From positions 1 to 5,782 of the forward strand of contig SBBT01000114.1 of the NCBI GenBank assembly GCA_005239595.1: a stretch of 5,782 nucleotides of DNA. Direction: 5' to 3'. Positions 4,743 to 5,782 of the stretch are shown one piece after another. The notes under the pieces are model-generated. The model searched no databases and was not told where the DNA came from. It was given only the letters and a program-made list of their open reading frames with translations. The position numbers and the translations under genes are program-made. Source of the DNA: Candidatus Troglogloeales bacterium (lineage in GTDB: Bacteria; Nitrospirota; Nitrospiria; SBBL01; SBBT01). The stretch's first letter is position 1; each line of letters starts with the position of its first letter.

Positions 4743-5782
4743 TCAGTAATCTGCCAGCCGGGCCGCACCGGTCGGCGCAGCCCCCTTCGCATTGACGAAA
4801 TCGACCACCACAGCGATAATTCCCTCCAGATCCAATCCGCATTTCTGGCGAAGGATCTTTTGGCTGCCATGCGTAATGAACTGATCGGGAATGCCGATCC
4901 GTCTTACATGCGTTTCATGAATCTTTCCTGCGGTTTTCTCCGCTTCCAGCACCGCCAAAACACTTTCCCCAAATCCCCCCGCCAAGGCGTGATCTTCGAT
5001 CGTCACGATCTTAGGACAGATACCGGCAATCGAAACGAGGAGCTCCCGATCAATCGGTTTCGCAAAGCGGGCATTGACGACAAGGGTTGAAATCCCTTCC
5101 TGCTCCAACACGGATGCCGCGGCCAAAGCGGGATAGACCATATTGCCAAGGGCGATTAAGGCCACATCGGCCCCTTCTTTCAGTTTTCCTTTCAGAAGTT
5201 CTGCTTTTCCGATCGGAAGAGGAGACCCCTTTTCGTCAAGTGGGACCCCTATTCCTTCTCCCCGCGGATAGCGAATCGCCGCCGGCCCGTCTAAGGTCAA
5301 GGCGGTTTTCAGCATATGCTGCAGTTCATTCTCATCCTTGGGGGCCATCAGCACCATTCCTGGTATCCCCTTTAGGTATGCAATGTCGAGGACACCGTGA
5401 TGGGTCGGACCGTCTTCTCCGACAAGACCCGCCCGGTCGAGGCAGAAGAGCACCGGAAGCCCCTGGAGAGAGACATCATGGACAATCTGGTCAAAGGCCC
5501 GTTGAAGAAACGTGGAATAAATGGCCACGACGGGGCGAAGACCGTCGGCCGCCATGCCGGCAGCGAGGGTAACACCATGCTGCTCTGAAATCCCGACATC
5601 GTAAAGACGTCCGGGAAACTCCTTGCCAAACTTGTTTAACCCCGTTCCTTCCGGCATGGCCGCCGTGATCGCCACAATCCTTTTATCTTCCTTTGCCATC
5701 TGGATGAGGCTCTTGGCAAAAACAGCGGTATAGGTCGGAAGTGCCGCCTTCTTCTTTGCGGCGCCGGTCGCAAGGTCAAACG
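4743..5782 (-). CDS. dxs: 1-deoxy-D-xylulose-5-phosphate synthase, C-terminal part (5' end beyond window)
   Basis: The frame stays open to the right edge, so the ATG at 5699 is internal. The visible 345 residues are a little over half of the usual 620-640 aa. DXS joins pyruvate and glyceraldehyde 3-phosphate, using thiamine diphosphate, to give the first intermediate of the MEP isoprenoid pathway and a precursor of thiamine and pyridoxal; it is cytoplasmic. The upstream residues (FDLATG, YTAVFAKSL) are the usual entry to the pyrimidine-binding domain. That domain shows ITAAMPEGTGL, DVGISEQHGVTLAAG (catalytic Glu at visible residue 66), YSTFLQRAFDQ, DRAGLVGEDGPTHHG and RYPRG (170-174). The transketolase C-terminal domain follows, with NARFAKPID and EDHALAGGFGESVL. 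All expected motifs in this half are present and no frameshift is seen. The last 15 or so residues are an Ala-rich tail with no known motif. Being upstream, its promoter probably drives tlyA and perhaps the rest of the series. Confidence 0.96.
   Translation of the reverse strand, partial: FDLATGAAKKKAALPTYTAVFAKSLIQMAKEDKRIVAITAAMPEGTGLNKFGKEFPGRLYDVGISEQHGVTLAAGMAADGLRPVVAIYSTFLQRAFDQIVHDVSLQGLPVLFCLDRAGLVGEDGPTHHGVLDIAYLKGIPGMVLMAPKDENELQHMLKTALTLDGPAAIRYPRGEGIGVPLDEKGSPLPIGKAELLKGKLKEGADVALIALGNMVYPALAAASVLEQEGISTLVVNARFAKPIDRELLVSIAGICPKIVTIEDHALAGGFGESVLAVLEAEKTAGKIHETHVRRIGIPDQFITHGSQKILRQKCGLDLEGIIAVVVDFVNAKGAAPTGAARLADY

Noticed and set aside
5087..5572. Plus-strand open frame of 161 codons
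   Set aside because: It is antisense to the well-conserved part of dxs, its product is Arg/Pro-rich with no recognisable domain, and it has the look of a shadow frame.
5697..5699. ATG as the start of dxs
   Set aside because: DXS-like sequence continues upstream to the window edge (YTAVFAKSL), and a start here would remove the whole thiamine-diphosphate domain.

Overview
The window is a compact, gene-dense bacterial segment of roughly even base composition, with a slight excess of G+C. A diderm (Gram-negative type) bacterium is suggested by a lipoprotein export signal on the first gene, MEP-pathway isoprenoid synthesis (dxs), and a dxs-tlyA neighbourhood of the kind found in deltaproteobacterial and Nitrospirota-like lineages. 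That placement is an inference from gene order and style. Nothing here fixes the species.

Layout. Plus strand, 1-1811: a two-gene unit. The first gene is cut by the left edge and encodes a lipoprotein with a TPR-like head and about eleven HEAT repeats. It overlaps by one base (TAATG) a small membrane-anchored, coiled-coil-rich protein of 145 aa. Minus strand, 5782 down to 1843: a convergent series dxs (5' part beyond the right edge), tlyA, a GalE-like sugar-nucleotide epimerase, a patatin-like phospholipase and a 51-aa DUF4177-like protein. The last gene begins with GTG inside the patatin stop codon (GTGA overlap). The two units meet tail to tail across 31 bp.

How the genes may work together. 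dxs supplies deoxyxylulose phosphate for isoprenoids and for the thiamine and pyridoxal cofactors. tlyA methylates rRNA. The epimerase feeds surface-glycan precursors, and the patatin-like protein probably acts on lipids. Links between dxs, tlyA, epimerase, patatin and DUF4177 are supported by the same strand, short gaps and overlaps, not by one known pathway. The HEAT lipoprotein and its coiled-coil partner look like a translationally coupled envelope pair of unknown function.

Best points for a second look: the 51-aa DUF4177-like gene; a 13-codon mini-ORF with a strong Shine-Dalgarno between dxs and tlyA, in frame with tlyA; a G-rich hairpin loop before the patatin start that may present its ribosome binding site; the regular 31-residue HEAT array next to a coiled-coil membrane protein; and a glycine where GalE enzymes usually carry a catalytic serine. 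I saw no mobile element, CRISPR array, tRNA or rRNA, and no clearly new defence or metabolic system.
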